DNA from: CAJQHK01 sp038142525
Lineage (GTDB): Bacteria; Pseudomonadota; Alphaproteobacteria; Rickettsiales; UBA1997
Reading direction: 5' to 3'
NCBI GenBank assembly: GCA_038142525.1
Contig: JAYQKE010000006.1
Coordinates: forward strand, 90,396-154,395
Length of the DNA: 64,000 nucleotides
The position numbers and the translations under genes are program-made. Positions 28,359 to 38,347 of this stretch are shown piece by piece. The notes below the pieces were generated by a model that saw only the letters and a list, made by a program, of their open reading frames with translations, was not told the origin of the DNA and searched no databases. Position 1 is the stretch's first letter. Every line of letters begins with the position of its first letter.

Positions 28359-28574
28359 ATGCCTGAATATCCACCAATTACGCCTGAACATTCACCTCAG
28401 AGTAAAATTAGTCGCTCTTCCGAATCTTCTTCCAGGCTAGAGAGAAAAGTTAGTTTTAGCGCTGATTCTAAAGATAGTGATGAAAGTGAATTACCAACTT
28501 GCCTTCCTTGTTTGCCAAAAATTAGCTCTTCTAAAAGTCCTAAAACCGATGACCAAATTATCTCAAATAAATGA
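28359..28574 (+). CDS. Serine/proline-rich hypothetical protein
   Basis: 71 residues, low complexity: about one quarter Ser, with PPITPEHSP and LPTCLPCLP segments and scattered charged residues. No membrane segment or known domain; probably disordered. It stops 17 bases before an IS-A end, so a longer original reading frame may have been cut. Such Ser/Pro-rich stretches occur in secreted effectors of intracellular bacteria, but nothing here proves that. Confidence 0.4.
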   Translation: MPEYPPITPEHSPQSKISRSSESSSRLERKVSFSADSKDSDESELPTCLPCLPKISSSKSPKTDDQIISNK

Positions 28575-28591
28575 AGATTGGTCTTATTATA

Positions 28592-28666
28592 GGAACCTCT
28601 GATTTTCCTATTTAATTTTGTCTATTTTTTCATTTTTCAGAAAAAATTTTTATAATTTGGATAAAC
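28592..28666 (-). mobile_element. IS-A right-end fragment
   Basis: About 75 bases matching the right terminus of IS-A, pointing left, starting GGAACCTCTGATTTTCC. It is cut at GGATAAA within the terminal hairpin and abuts the TTAA target duplication of the IS1634-like element. It is probably the right end of the same IS-A copy whose left part is at 33583-34500. Confidence 0.75.
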
Positions 28667-28682
28667 TTAAATTCCCATATCT

Positions 28683-29703
28683 TTACCCACGAGCCATCTC
28701 CTCAGGAATATCATAACCAAAAAGCTCAAAAATTTGTTTTTGCTTTTTTGTAGCCTCTTGTACAAATATCTGCTTTTCATATATTTTTGCCTTTTGTGCC
28801 GAAAGTATAATAAATGCTTGATCCACAGTAAATTCTTTGTTTAATTTCTGATGAATTTTCATAAAAAAGTAAGATAATAAAAATAGTAAAAATAAATGTC
28901 CTCTGAGAGTTTCCTCGCTATGCACTCTTAGTGGTAGCAGGTTTAGATCTGACTTCGAGAAAGCGAACATTCTCTCAACCTTTTGTCTGGTGTAGTATAA
29001 ATTTAGGATATTTTCTGTTTCCTGCTTCTTTGAAGATATTATTACAAACAGGCCCTTTTGATTTATGACCTTAGCTATTTTCTCGTTATCAATATCTTGC
29101 TTATCATCTATTTTTTCAGATAAATAATTATTTACTAAATCAGCCTTTTTCTTTGGATCAAGCACAATATAGGCATAGGTCTTCTTCTTGTTTAGCTTAA
29201 TCTCCTTTTCTTTAATAAATACCACTCTCTTTTTGGATACTTTTACTGCATTAGATGCCAGATCTATTTTTTCATTATCAATTACTTCTTTGAATAATTT
29301 TCTGCCAGACGGAAGTCAAATTATAAAATTGATCTTATTTTTTTGTAATAATTCAATATTATCATTAGAATAAAAGCCCGCATCTAGCAGTACCGCTTTA
29401 GCTGTAGTGTTATGAGCCTTAAGTTCTTTGATAGTATTTGTGAGTGTTGAGATGTCCGCTATACTGCCTGCATTGTAGCGAAAGTACAGAGGTAGATTGT
29501 TATCGGCAGAAACAACTGACATAAATTTTATCTGCCTATCAATAGAGCCACTATTATAGCCAACTCATTAATTGGAGTATTGATTTCATTTGGCATGCTA
29601 CTTCCATCTACTATTAGACCTTCTTTGCTGTCTTTTGTTGCGATAGGAAGATATTTTCTAAAAAAGTCTTTTTGAAGCTTTTCACTTCCCAGTTCTTTTA
29701 GAA
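28683..29703 (-). pseudogene. IS1634/IS4-like transposase, C-terminal part
   Basis: Three minus-strand pieces in different frames (29703-29528, 29522-29316, 29225-28683) together give the middle and C-terminal parts of a DDE transposase: GLIVDGSSMP, LLDAGFYSNDNI (a catalytic Asp segment), then YYTRQKVERMFAFSKSDLNLLPLRVHSEETLRGHLF, the YxxRxxxE-like region with the final Glu. The N-terminus is cut by IS-A copy b. Inactive. Confidence 0.75.
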
Positions 29704-31064
29704 GGAACCTCTGAAAAACCAATTATCTAATTTATAGATTTGAAACTGTTTAATTTTGTTATTTTTGCCAAAGTTTAGCAAAGTTATTTTATAAAATTTT
29801 GTTTGAATTTATTTGATAAAAATAGCCAGAAAAGCTTGATTTATCTAGCTTTTTTGCTTATTATTGATATATTAAATTCAAATAAAATATATAATTATGG
29901 CAACCCAGCAATCATTTTTTTCATTAGCAATTTCTGGTAGAAAATTAAGAGCGGAGAAGTTTCTTAATCAAATGACGGATATTATTCCATGGCAAAGATT
30001 GATTGATAAGATAGAGCCTTTTTATCCTAATGGTACTAGTGATTACGGTGGCAGGAAGGTGACAGATTTATTATTAATATTTAAGATTCATTTGTTACAG
30101 CAGTGGTTTGGTCTTAGTGATCCAGCTATGGAGGATGCTATATATGATAGAATAAGTTTTCAAAAATTCTTAAATATTGATATTGGTATTGATAATGTTC
30201 CGGATGAGACTGTGATATTGAGATTCCGTCATTTATTGGAAAAGCATAATTTATCGTCGATTATATTTAACGAGGTAAATTCATATCTTGAAGAGAATGA
30301 TCTTTTGTTGAAGGAGGGTACGATAACTGATGCGACATTAATATCTGCTCCAACTAGTACAAAAAACAAGAAGAGGAAAAGGGACCAAGAGATGTCTTCT
30401 ACCAAGAAAGGGAAGAATTATTATTTTGGCATGAAGTCTCATATTGGTGTGCAAACTAAGGGTAAGCCAATTATTCATTCTATTGTCACGACGACAGCTA
30501 AAGATCATGATTCTACTAAAACAGAGGAGTTATTACATGGTGATGAAACTTCTTTATTTGGTGACAAGGCCTATGATGATAAGGCAATAAAAAGATTTTG
30601 TAGGAATCACAATATATTTTATGGTATAACCAATAGAGCTAAATCTAACAAAAAACTTTCAAATAAGCAAAAAAAGAGGAATAAACAATTTTCATCAGTT
30701 CGAGCTAAAGTTGAACATCCATTTCAAATTATAAAGCATCTTTGGGGCTATAGAAAGGTTAGATATAATGGTTTACAAAAGAATACTAATCAATTACAAA
30801 TGCTATCATCCCTTGCTAATCTCTATATGGTTAGAAAAATACTACCAAATACAGCGTAACAAGGGATAAATGTGTCTAATTTAGCCAAAAATGGTAAAAT
30901 TAGACAAGAAACTAGAGAAATTACCACAAATAATGCCTAAATTTGGATAAAGATTGTTAATTTTTAACAAAATTAGCAATCTTTATCCAAATTATAAAAA
31001 TTTTTTCTGAAAAATGAAAAATTAAAAAAAATAGACAAAATTAAATAGGAAAATCAGAGGTTCC
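29704..31064 (+). mobile_element. IS-A copy b (IS5-type), structurally complete
   Basis: 1361 bp with both ends GGAACCTCTG..., an intact transposase gene and the terminal hairpin region. The flanking four bases differ (AGAA left, TATA right) and the flanking IS1634-like sequence does not join across it, so it sits at a recombination junction rather than at its original insertion point. Confidence 0.9.
29897..30859 (+). CDS. IS-A transposase (IS5 family), intact
   Basis: 320 residues. The N-terminal DUF772 domain (residues about 30-130, SDPAMEDAIYDRISFQKFLN) precedes DDE_Tnp_1 with ITDATLIS, GDKAYDD and RAKVEHPFQIIKHLWGY holding the D, D and E. The only uninterrupted copy of this transposase here, so it could act in trans on IS-A fragments and on the short palindromes with the same ends. 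Confidence 0.93.
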   Translation: MATQQSFFSLAISGRKLRAEKFLNQMTDIIPWQRLIDKIEPFYPNGTSDYGGRKVTDLLLIFKIHLLQQWFGLSDPAMEDAIYDRISFQKFLNIDIGIDNVPDETVILRFRHLLEKHNLSSIIFNEVNSYLEENDLLLKEGTITDATLISAPTSTKNKKRKRDQEMSSTKKGKNYYFGMKSHIGVQTKGKPIIHSIVTTTAKDHDSTKTEELLHGDETSLFGDKAYDDKAIKRFCRNHNIFYGITNRAKSNKKLSNKQKKRNKQFSSVRAKVEHPFQIIKHLWGYRKVRYNGLQKNTNQLQMLSSLANLYMVRKILPNTA

Positions 31065-31135
31065 TATACTGCCTGCATTGAAGCGAAAGTACAAGAGGTA
31101 GATTTTATCACCAGAAAGCTTGAAATTTTTTAAAA

Positions 31136-32704
31136 CTGTGTCAATTTCAAAGTTAAAATGAGAATAAAATTTAATTTATTAAATTTTATTCTCATAAATA
31201 ATTATAAATTTTAACATTAACTTAAATTGATAATATCATGAATCACAAATTAAAATCTTTAAATAATTTTCGAAATAACTCTGACAATCAAGATCTTGAA
31301 GAGGATTTTGATTATCAAAAGTTCAAGAAAGAAGCTATAGACAAATTGTATGCTGGAAAAGGATTTTCTGGCAAAGATGGTATATTTACCAGTATGTTAA
31401 AAGATTTTCTTGAAACTGCCATGCAATCCGAATTGGATAATCATTTAAATTCTAAAAAAGAAGATGATGTTACCAATAGGAAAAATGGATTTTCTTCTAA
31501 AATAGTCAAAACCGATAGAGGTCAATTTGAGTTAAATACTCCAAGGGATAGAAATTCATCTTTTGATCCTAAAATAGTTAAGAAAGGTCAAACTATTTTA
31601 ACTCCAGAATTAGATGATAAAATTATAACTCTATATTCTTATGGTATGAGTTATAGAGATATATCATCTCATATTGAAGAGATATATGACATTGAGATAT
31701 CTAAATCTACAATTACAGCTATTACAGACAAAATATTACCTAAAATAACAGAATTTAAAGAAAGGCAGTTAGAAGAGATTTATCCTATAATATTTCTTGA
31801 TGCTATGTTTTTTAAGGTTAAAGAAAATGGAAAAATAATTAGTAAAGCTTTTTATTCAGTTCTTGGAGTTGACAAGGATGGTAAAAAAGATATTTTAGGA
31901 ATTTATCTTCAAGAGTCAGAGGGAGCTAATTTTTGGCTTAATATTTTAACTGATTTACAAAATAGAGGTATAAAAGACGTATTGATTGCTTGTGTCGATG
32001 GCTTAAAGGGCTTTCCTGAGGCTATTAATTCAATATTTCCAAAAACTGAGATTCAGCTTTGCATCATTCATCAAATTAGGAATTCTATCAAATATGTTGC
32101 ATCAAAAAATCAAAAAGAATTTATATCTGACTTAAAGACTGTTTATACTGCAACAAGCAAAGAAGTAGCCGAAGAAAAACTGCTTCTAATTGAAGAAAAA
32201 TGGGGCAAAAAATATCCAATAATATTCAAATCTTGGAATAATAACTGGGATAATTTATCTAATTATTTTAAATATCCAAAAGAGATAAGAAAGCTAATTT
32301 ATACTACTAATTCTGTTGAAGGGTTTCATAGGCAAGTCAGAAAAATTACCAAAACTAAAGGCTCTTTTCCATCTGATCAATCATTAGAAAAGTTACTCTA
32401 TCTTGCTATACAAAACATTAAGAAAAAATGGACTATGCCAATACCAAATTGGAGCTTGATAATTAGCCAATTTGCTATAAAATTTGAGGATAGAATCAAA
32501 TTAGATTTAGCTTAAATATAACAAAATATTAATCTAAATCTAAAAAAAATGGAAAACAAATTTTTGCCAAAAATTATCTTAAAAATTGGATTTATATTTT
32601 TACAAGATACGCTACGCTTAAAATCTTAAAATCTTGTAAAAATAAAATCTCAATTCTTAATAAAATTATTAAGGCAAAATTTGAAAAAAATTAAATTGAC
32701 ACAG
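31136..32704 (+). mobile_element. IS256-family element
   Basis: Inverted ends CTGTGTCAATTT (31136) and its complement ending at 32704 enclose one transposase gene; 1569 bp. I find no matching 8-9 base duplication next to the ends, so the boundaries may have moved or the original target site was rearranged. It lies inside the second part of the IS1634-like element. Confidence 0.75.
31238..32515 (+). CDS. IS256-family (Mutator-like) transposase
   Basis: 425 residues, full length and intact. The DDE core is visible: IIFLDAMFFKV (D), IACVDGLKGFPEAI (D) and YTTNSVEGFHRQVRKITK (E), with IHQIRNSIKYV between. Belongs to the mutator-type superfamily shared with IS256. About 100 bases of leader precede it inside the left end. 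Confidence 0.95.
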   Translation: MNHKLKSLNNFRNNSDNQDLEEDFDYQKFKKEAIDKLYAGKGFSGKDGIFTSMLKDFLETAMQSELDNHLNSKKEDDVTNRKNGFSSKIVKTDRGQFELNTPRDRNSSFDPKIVKKGQTILTPELDDKIITLYSYGMSYRDISSHIEEIYDIEISKSTITAITDKILPKITEFKERQLEEIYPIIFLDAMFFKVKENGKIISKAFYSVLGVDKDGKKDILGIYLQESEGANFWLNILTDLQNRGIKDVLIACVDGLKGFPEAINSIFPKTEIQLCIIHQIRNSIKYVASKNQKEFISDLKTVYTATSKEVAEEKLLLIEEKWGKKYPIIFKSWNNNWDNLSNYFKYPKEIRKLIYTTNSVEGFHRQVRKITKTKGSFPSDQSLEKLLYLAIQNIKKKWTMPIPNWSLIISQFAIKFEDRIKLDLA

Positions 32705-32710
32705 GGGATT

Positions 32711-33347
32711 GGACATTCCATCAATAGAGCCACTATTATAGCCAAACTCATTAATTGGAGTATTGATTTCATTTGGCATGCTACTTCCATCTACTATTAG
32801 ACCTTCTTTGCTGTCTTTTGTTGCGATAGGAAGATATTTTCTAAAAAGTCTTTTTGAAGCTTTTCACTTCCCAGTTCTTTTAGGAAATTACTGATAGCTT
32901 GTGAGCTCATAGAAGAGCCTGGAAATAAATGTTTAGATATATCGCCTTCATACCAATCATTAGCTAAATACATTGCAGATCCATTGATGAGACGATAGGA
33001 TAGTAAGCTTTTTAATGTTTTAAGCTTTACATGAGGCAGTAAGTCTGCAAAGATTTTTCCAACATCATCTTCATCAATTAGTTTCTTGGTTAAGTAGCCA
33101 CTACCAAAAGATACAATTTCCCTCTCCTAAATGGTTGTGCCATAACCCTTTTTGGATTGGAAATAACTTTTCCATTTAAATCTCTCTTTCTTCTTTTTAC
33201 CTCCTGAAATATTCCAGCTTCTTTATCTAGGACAATTCCAAGATATTTGCTGTCTTTGCTTGGAATGTTGTTTCTTTTTATCCCAATAGGCCGTTATTTC
33301 ATATGCATATTCCCTGTCTCCAACTTTTTTGTATCTGATATAGCTCA
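32711..33347 (-). pseudogene. IS1634/IS4-like transposase, N-terminal part
   Basis: Starting at ATG 33345-33347, MSYIRYKKVGDREYAYEITAYW is recognisable. Several frame changes follow, and the sequence then runs into the segment shared with 29528-29703 (GLIVDGSSMPNEIN). It represents the first half of the same transposase as at 28683-29703, separated from it by the IS256 element. Not functional. Confidence 0.65.
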
Positions 33348-33472
33348 TAATCGTGAGTAAAGAATTAATAATAGGCACGAGTATATAGAACTAAAAAGTC
33401 GGTTGCAAGCTTTTATTTGCTTAGATTAATGTTTTTTTAAGGACTATCGTGGGTAAAGATATGGGAATTTAA

Positions 33473-33582
33473 GATAAAGATTGTTAATTTTTAACAAAAT
33501 TAGCAATCTTTATCCAAATTATAAAAATTTTTTCTGAAAAATGAAAAAATAGACAAAATTAAATAGGAAAATCAGAGGTTCC
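33473..33582 (+). mobile_element. IS-A right-end fragment
   Basis: 110 bases identical in kind to the IS-A right terminus, pointing right and ending GGTTCC at 33582. It includes the 19-base hairpin arms (AAAGATTGTTAATTTTTAAC region). It directly abuts the cut end of copy c, so two IS-A copies in opposite orientation meet here. Confidence 0.8.
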
Positions 33583-34500
33583 TAAAATATATTGTGATTC
33601 CTACAAAATCTTTTTATTGCCTTATCATCATAGGCCTTGTCACCAAATAAAGAAGTTTCATCACCATGTAATAACTCCTCTGTTTTAGTAGAATCATGAT
33701 CTTTAGCTGTCGTCGTGACAATAGAATGAATAATTGGCTTACCCTTAGTTTGCACACCAATATGAGACTTCATGCCAAAATAATAATTCTTCCCTTTCTT
33801 GGTAGAAGACATCTCTTGGTCCCTTTTCCTCTTCTTGTTTTTTGTACTAGTTGGAGCAGATATTAATGTCGCATCAGTTATCGTACCCTCCTTCAACAAA
33901 AGATCATTCTCTTCAAGATATGAATTTACCTCGTTAAATATAATCGACGATAAATTATGCTTTTCCAATAAATGACGGAATCTCAATATCACAGTCTCAT
34001 CCGGAACATTATCAATACCAATGTCAATATTTAAGAATTTTTGAAAACTTATTCTATCATATATAGCATCCTCCATAGCTGGATCACTAAGACCAAACCA
34101 CTGCTGTAACAAATGAATCTTAAATATTAATAATAAATCTGTCACCTTCCTGCCACCGTAATCACTAGTACCATTAGGATAAAAAGGCTCTATCTTATCA
34201 ATCAATCTTTGCCATGGAATAATATCCGTCATTTGATTAAGAAACTTCTCCGCTCTTAATTTTCTACCAGAAATTGCTAATGAAAAAAATGATTGCTGGG
34301 TTGCCATAATTATATATTTTATTTGAATTTAATATATCAATAATAAGCAAAAAAGCTAGATAAATCAAGCTTTTCTGGCTATTTTTATCAAATAAATTCA
34401 AACAAAATTTTATAAAATAACTTTGCTAAACTTTGGCAAAAATAACAAAATTAAACAGTTTCAAATCTATAAATTAGATAATTGGTTTTTCAGAGGTTCC
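33583..34500 (-). mobile_element. IS-A copy c, 3'-truncated
   Basis: The left end is at 34500 (GGAACCTCTG inward). The transposase reads from 34307 for 241 residues, identical to copy b as far as I can compare, and stops at the NHNIF segment where a foreign right-end fragment joins. The Glu of the DDE triad is lost, so the copy is inactive. Confidence 0.85.
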
Positions 34501-34568
34501 CTATGAGGCCAAACTGCGTAAATTAGGGGTTTTTTACACATGGTATCGCAGAAGTCTCGCAGAAGTAA

Positions 34569-36376
34569 CTAAATATTAAACTTTTTTTCTAATTCTAATA
34601 TTTCTTGTTCTATTTTTGTTTTACTAAATATTTCCCTACTTTTGTCAAAATCAATATCTTCTGATTCCTGATTTTTTGTTAGATAATGTTTATATTCATC
34701 TTCAATTTTTTTATGTAATATTTTTAAATAAAGAGTTTTGATTTGAATAATCGCTACCTCTTGCTCCTTAATATTATTTTTAGCAAAGATTTTTTTTTCT
34801 ATTAATAAATTGTGATTTAAGGTATTTTCTTTAATAAAATTTTGTAATTTTATTATATCAAAAGTTTGATTTATAATATTTTCAAATATTTCTTCTTTAA
34901 TATTTTCTAATAGTTCATTATCAAAATTAATATCTAACATATTGATATCTTCATCCTTATATTGTAGTAATTCTGGGAAATTAACAATTAGATTTAAAAT
35001 ATTAAGACCTAAAATTAAATCATGATCTAGGTTAGAATTAAAATTAATATGATTTTGCTTTATTGTTAATTTATTTTGCTGAGTTTTCTTCTTTTTACCA
35101 AGAAAAATAGAAGATTATTATAATATTGAGAAAAATTTCTTTTAGTATTGTTGTTTTGAATCAATTCTATTTTTTTCTTCAAATTATTTTCTAATATTGT
35201 TTTTCTTTCTGGCGATATGTAAGAATCATTAATATCAATTGATAACTCATCTACTTCAAATTGAAATAAAATTTCTGATAGATTTCTGGAATTTTCTAAA
35301 AATTCTAACATTTTCTTTTTACCATTTTTTTTAATAAAATCATCGGGATCCATTTTATCTGGTAAAAAAGCAAATTTGATATTATTATTAGCGTTAATTA
35401 TTGGCAAAGCTAAATTTATTATTCTTTTAGCGCCTCTTATTCCAGCTTCATCACCATCTAGACAAACAATAATATCATTTGTAATGTGAAATAAGATATT
35501 TAATTGTTCTAAAGTAACAGAGGTTCCAAGAGGTGCAATTGCATTATGAATTTGATAATTATCTAAAGATATAACATCCATATAACCCTCAACCAAAAGA
35601 GCATATTTTTTATTATAAATTTCTTTTTTTGCCTCAGCGAAATTATAAAGATTTTGACGTTTTTGGAATAATTTTGTTTCTGGAGAATTAAGATATTTTG
35701 GCATAGAATCATCCATAATTCTTCCTCCATAAGCTATTATTTGTTTTTTATTATTAGAAATTGGAAATATAATTCTATTTCTAAAACGGCAATAAATTTC
35801 ATTTTGATTTTTACTAAAGACACCAGAATCCAATATTTCTTGTTCAGAAAATTTGTTAATTTTCAAAAATTTTAATAATTTATCAGGATTTTTTGATGCA
35901 AATCCAAGTCGAAATTTTCGGATAATTTCTTTATTTAGAGATCTAGAATATAGATATTTTATAGCATATTCATTACTCTGATCATAAAGATTATTTTCAA
36001 AAAATTGACAAATAGCTTCTTGAATTTCATATGATCTATCTTTTTTTTCTTTTTCTTCTGGCTTTAATTCTGTGGTTTTTATATATGGAATTGCAATATT
36101 ATAATTATCGGCAATTTTAGCTACGGCTTCACCAAATGGCAAATTTTCCGTTTCCATGATAAAATTAAAAATATTACCATGGGCTCCGCAGCCAAAACAG
36201 TGGTAAAATTCTTTTTGATCATCAATATGAAATGAGGGAGTTTTTTCTTTATGGAAAGGGCAGAGGGCTATATATTTTCCTGATGATTGGTGTTTAATGG
36301 GTATTTTTTTTGCAATTATTTCTGATATTTTTACTTGCGATTTTAATCTGTCTGGAAATGTTTTTTCAAAACGCAT
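34569..36376 (-). pseudogene. dnaG: DNA primase DnaG, one frameshift
   Basis: Primase that makes RNA primers for replication. The zinc-binding domain has CPFHKEKTPSF and FYHCFGCGAHG (C, H, C, C). The TOPRIM core shows LLVEGYMDVISL and CLDGDEAGIRGAKR. After about 425 residues the frame breaks near 35098-35105. One base restores GKKKKTQQNKLTIK and the helical C-terminal domain that binds DnaB, to TAG at 34569. Total about 602 residues. Last gene of rseP-gapR-gltX-ftsB-dnaG; its 3' end lies 68 bases from an IS-A end. Confidence 0.92.
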
Positions 36377-36381
36377 ATGAT

Positions 36382-36714
36382 TTATTCTTCATATATAATT
36401 ATCTCATCATCTTTGGCATATCCAAGTTTTTTTCTGGTTTGTTCATCTAATAAATCTAAATCCAAATTATCTGTCTTAATTGAACCTATCATATCTTTCT
36501 GACTGTCCAGCTTCTTTCTTAATTTATTTTTAATAGCTTTCTTCTTTTCAATCTCTTCTTTTATTTCAAAATAATGCAATATACCGCTTTTTCCGTATAT
36601 TGTATAGTAAGAAAAATAGGAACATAATAAAATAATGATAATCATCAATATCATATTTCTATTTTTAATTTTTAGATTATTTGCAATTCTTCTAACTCTC
36701 TTTAAAGAAAACAT
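36382..36714 (-). CDS. FtsB/DivIC-like septum formation initiator
   Basis: 110 residues with one membrane helix (about 20-40, MILMIIIILLCSYFSYYTIYG) and a coiled coil behind it (FEIKEEIEKKKAIKNKLRKKL), ending with LDEQTRKKLGYAKDDEIII, the FtsB-like tail. FtsB pairs with FtsL in the divisome, and an FtsL-like gene is at 748-1093. Overlaps gltX by 13 bases and precedes dnaG by 5. Intact. Confidence 0.85.
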   Translation of the reverse strand: MFSLKRVRRIANNLKIKNRNMILMIIIILLCSYFSYYTIYGKSGILHYFEIKEEIEKKKAIKNKLRKKLDSQKDMIGSIKTDNLDLDLLDEQTRKKLGYAKDDEIIIYEE

Positions 36715-38041
36715 AATCTATTAATAATTTCCTCTCTATCAATTAAAGTAATAATATATTTTAATTCTGGACCATGATCAAGACCAGTAATTGCTTTTCT
36801 TAATGGCATAAATAAATTTTTACCTTTTCTATCGCTAGAATTCTTGATGCTATTAATCCATTCATCCCAAGAATTATCAGATTTTAGGTTATTAGGTAAT
36901 AATTCTGAACTTTTTTTAAGAAAATCATGATCATCTTTATTATTTTTATATCTAATCTTTGTTTTACATATTTTCCACCAAGATTCTATTTCTAATAGGT
37001 GATTGATATTGCTTCTAATTTTTAACCAAAAATCTTCAGTAATTTTAAAATCATAATTACTATTCTTTAATCTTTTAGATATGTAACTAAAGTTAGATTG
37101 TTGTAAAATTTTTTCATTTAAGCTAAGAATCTCATCTGGATTGTATTTTGTAGATGATTTACTAAATTTTCTTAGATTAAAATTTTCTGCTAAATCTTTA
37201 ATATTTTGATAAATTTTAATATTATGAGATGAGCCAATTTGTGACAATAGATTAATAATTGCCATCGGTTCTATATTTTCTTCTCTTAAACTTTTAATAT
37301 CAAAACCTCCAACTCTTTTAGAAATCTTTCCTTCATTAGCTTTAATTAGAGCCAAATGAGAAAAATTTGGTAATTTAGCATCAAATGCTTCAAAAATTTT
37401 TATTTGTATTGCTGTGTTTGTTATATGATCTTCCCCTCGAATAATATCAGTTATTCCAAATTCTATATCATCAATTACTGAGCAGAAAGTATAAGTAGGG
37501 CTGCCATCTTGACGTATTAATACTGGATCAGAAAAATGTCTACCAGAAAATTTAATTTGACCCTTTATTTCATCATTCCATATAACATCTTTTTCATTAA
37601 TTAAAAAACGATAATATGGCTTAATCCCCTCTTTTTTATAAGATTCCTTCTGTTCTTTAGTTAAATTCAAGGCGGATCTATCATATATTGGCCTTAATCC
37701 TGAAGCAATTTGAGCCTTTCTTTGAAATTTTAGCTCTTCATCACTTTCAAAACATTCATATAATTTACCTTGAGATAGTAATTTTTCCTTTGCTAAATTA
37801 TAAATATCTAAGCGATCATTTTGACTGATTAATTTGCTATATTTTATATTTAACCAATCTAAATCTTTTAAGATAACTTCCTTATACTCTTCTTTGGTTC
37901 TTTTTAGATCCGTATCATCAAATCTTAGTAAGAATTTACCATTATTTTTAATAGCAAAAAGATAATTGATAATTGTACCCTAATATTACCAATATGTAGA
38001 AACCCTGTTGGAGATGGTGCAAATCTACAAATAATACTCAT
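36702..38041 (-). pseudogene. gltX: Glutamyl-tRNA synthetase, one frameshift
   Basis: Class I synthetase. N-terminus ICRFAPSPTGFLHIGNIR carries the HIGH-equivalent HIGN. The frame breaks at CCC 37978-37980 (a G short on the coding strand), after which GTIINYLFAIKNNGKFLLRFDDTD continues. FSHLALIKANEGKISKRVGG contains the KMSKS-equivalent KISKR. Restored length about 446 residues, usual for alphaproteobacterial GltX. Rickettsiales often have two GltX paralogues, one charging tRNA-Gln for amidation; which this is cannot be told. Confidence 0.9.
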
Positions 38042-38053
38042 ATTAATTAGAAA

Positions 38054-38323
38054 TTATTTTTCTCCCATACCAAGTGCGTCCTTATAGACTTCAATTAGAT
38101 ATTCTTGTTCTTGTAATTTTTCATCATCAATTTTTCTAATTTTTAGAATTTGACGAATTATCTTGATATCAAATCCAAAAGATTTTGCTTCATCAAGCAT
38201 TTCTTTGATATTATCACTTATTTGTTTTTTTTGCTCTTCTAATCTTTCTACTTCGGTGATAAGAGATTTTAATTTTCCAGCAGCGTCACTGTCAATTTTG
38301 CCATCATTTGCTAAATTAGTCAT
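38054..38323 (-). CDS. gapR: GapR family nucleoid protein (DUF2312)
   Basis: 89 residues, exactly the size of Caulobacter GapR, with the characteristic VERLEEQKKQISDNIKEMLDEAKSFGFDIKIIRQILKIRK. GapR binds overtwisted AT-rich DNA ahead of polymerases and stimulates topoisomerases in the Caulobacter model. Located between rseP and gltX in a leftward operon. Intact. Confidence 0.92.
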   Translation of the reverse strand: MTNLANDGKIDSDAAGKLKSLITEVERLEEQKKQISDNIKEMLDEAKSFGFDIKIIRQILKIRKIDDEKLQEQEYLIEVYKDALGMGEK

Positions 38324-38347
38324 AATTATAATAATATGATATTTTGA

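Larger units (their letters stand above)
28671..33468 (-). mobile_element. IS1634/IS4-like composite invaded by IS-A copy b and an IS256 element
   Basis: Inverted terminal repeats beginning ATTCCCATATCTTTACCC occur at 28671 and, inverted, ending at 33468. TTAA is duplicated on both sides (28667-28670, 33469-33472). Inside, the element is represented twice over a stretch: 29460-29703 is repeated, diverged, at 31065-31103 plus 32711-32880. IS-A copy b separates the two parts and an IS256 element sits in the second. The structure suggests recombination between two IS-A-bearing copies of the element. Confidence 0.75.

Noticed and set aside
34501..34579. Plus-strand open stretch YEAKLRKLGVFYTWYRRSLA to TAA
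   Set aside because: It could be the tail of a gene cut by IS-A, but it is only 26 codons and I cannot assign it to a family.
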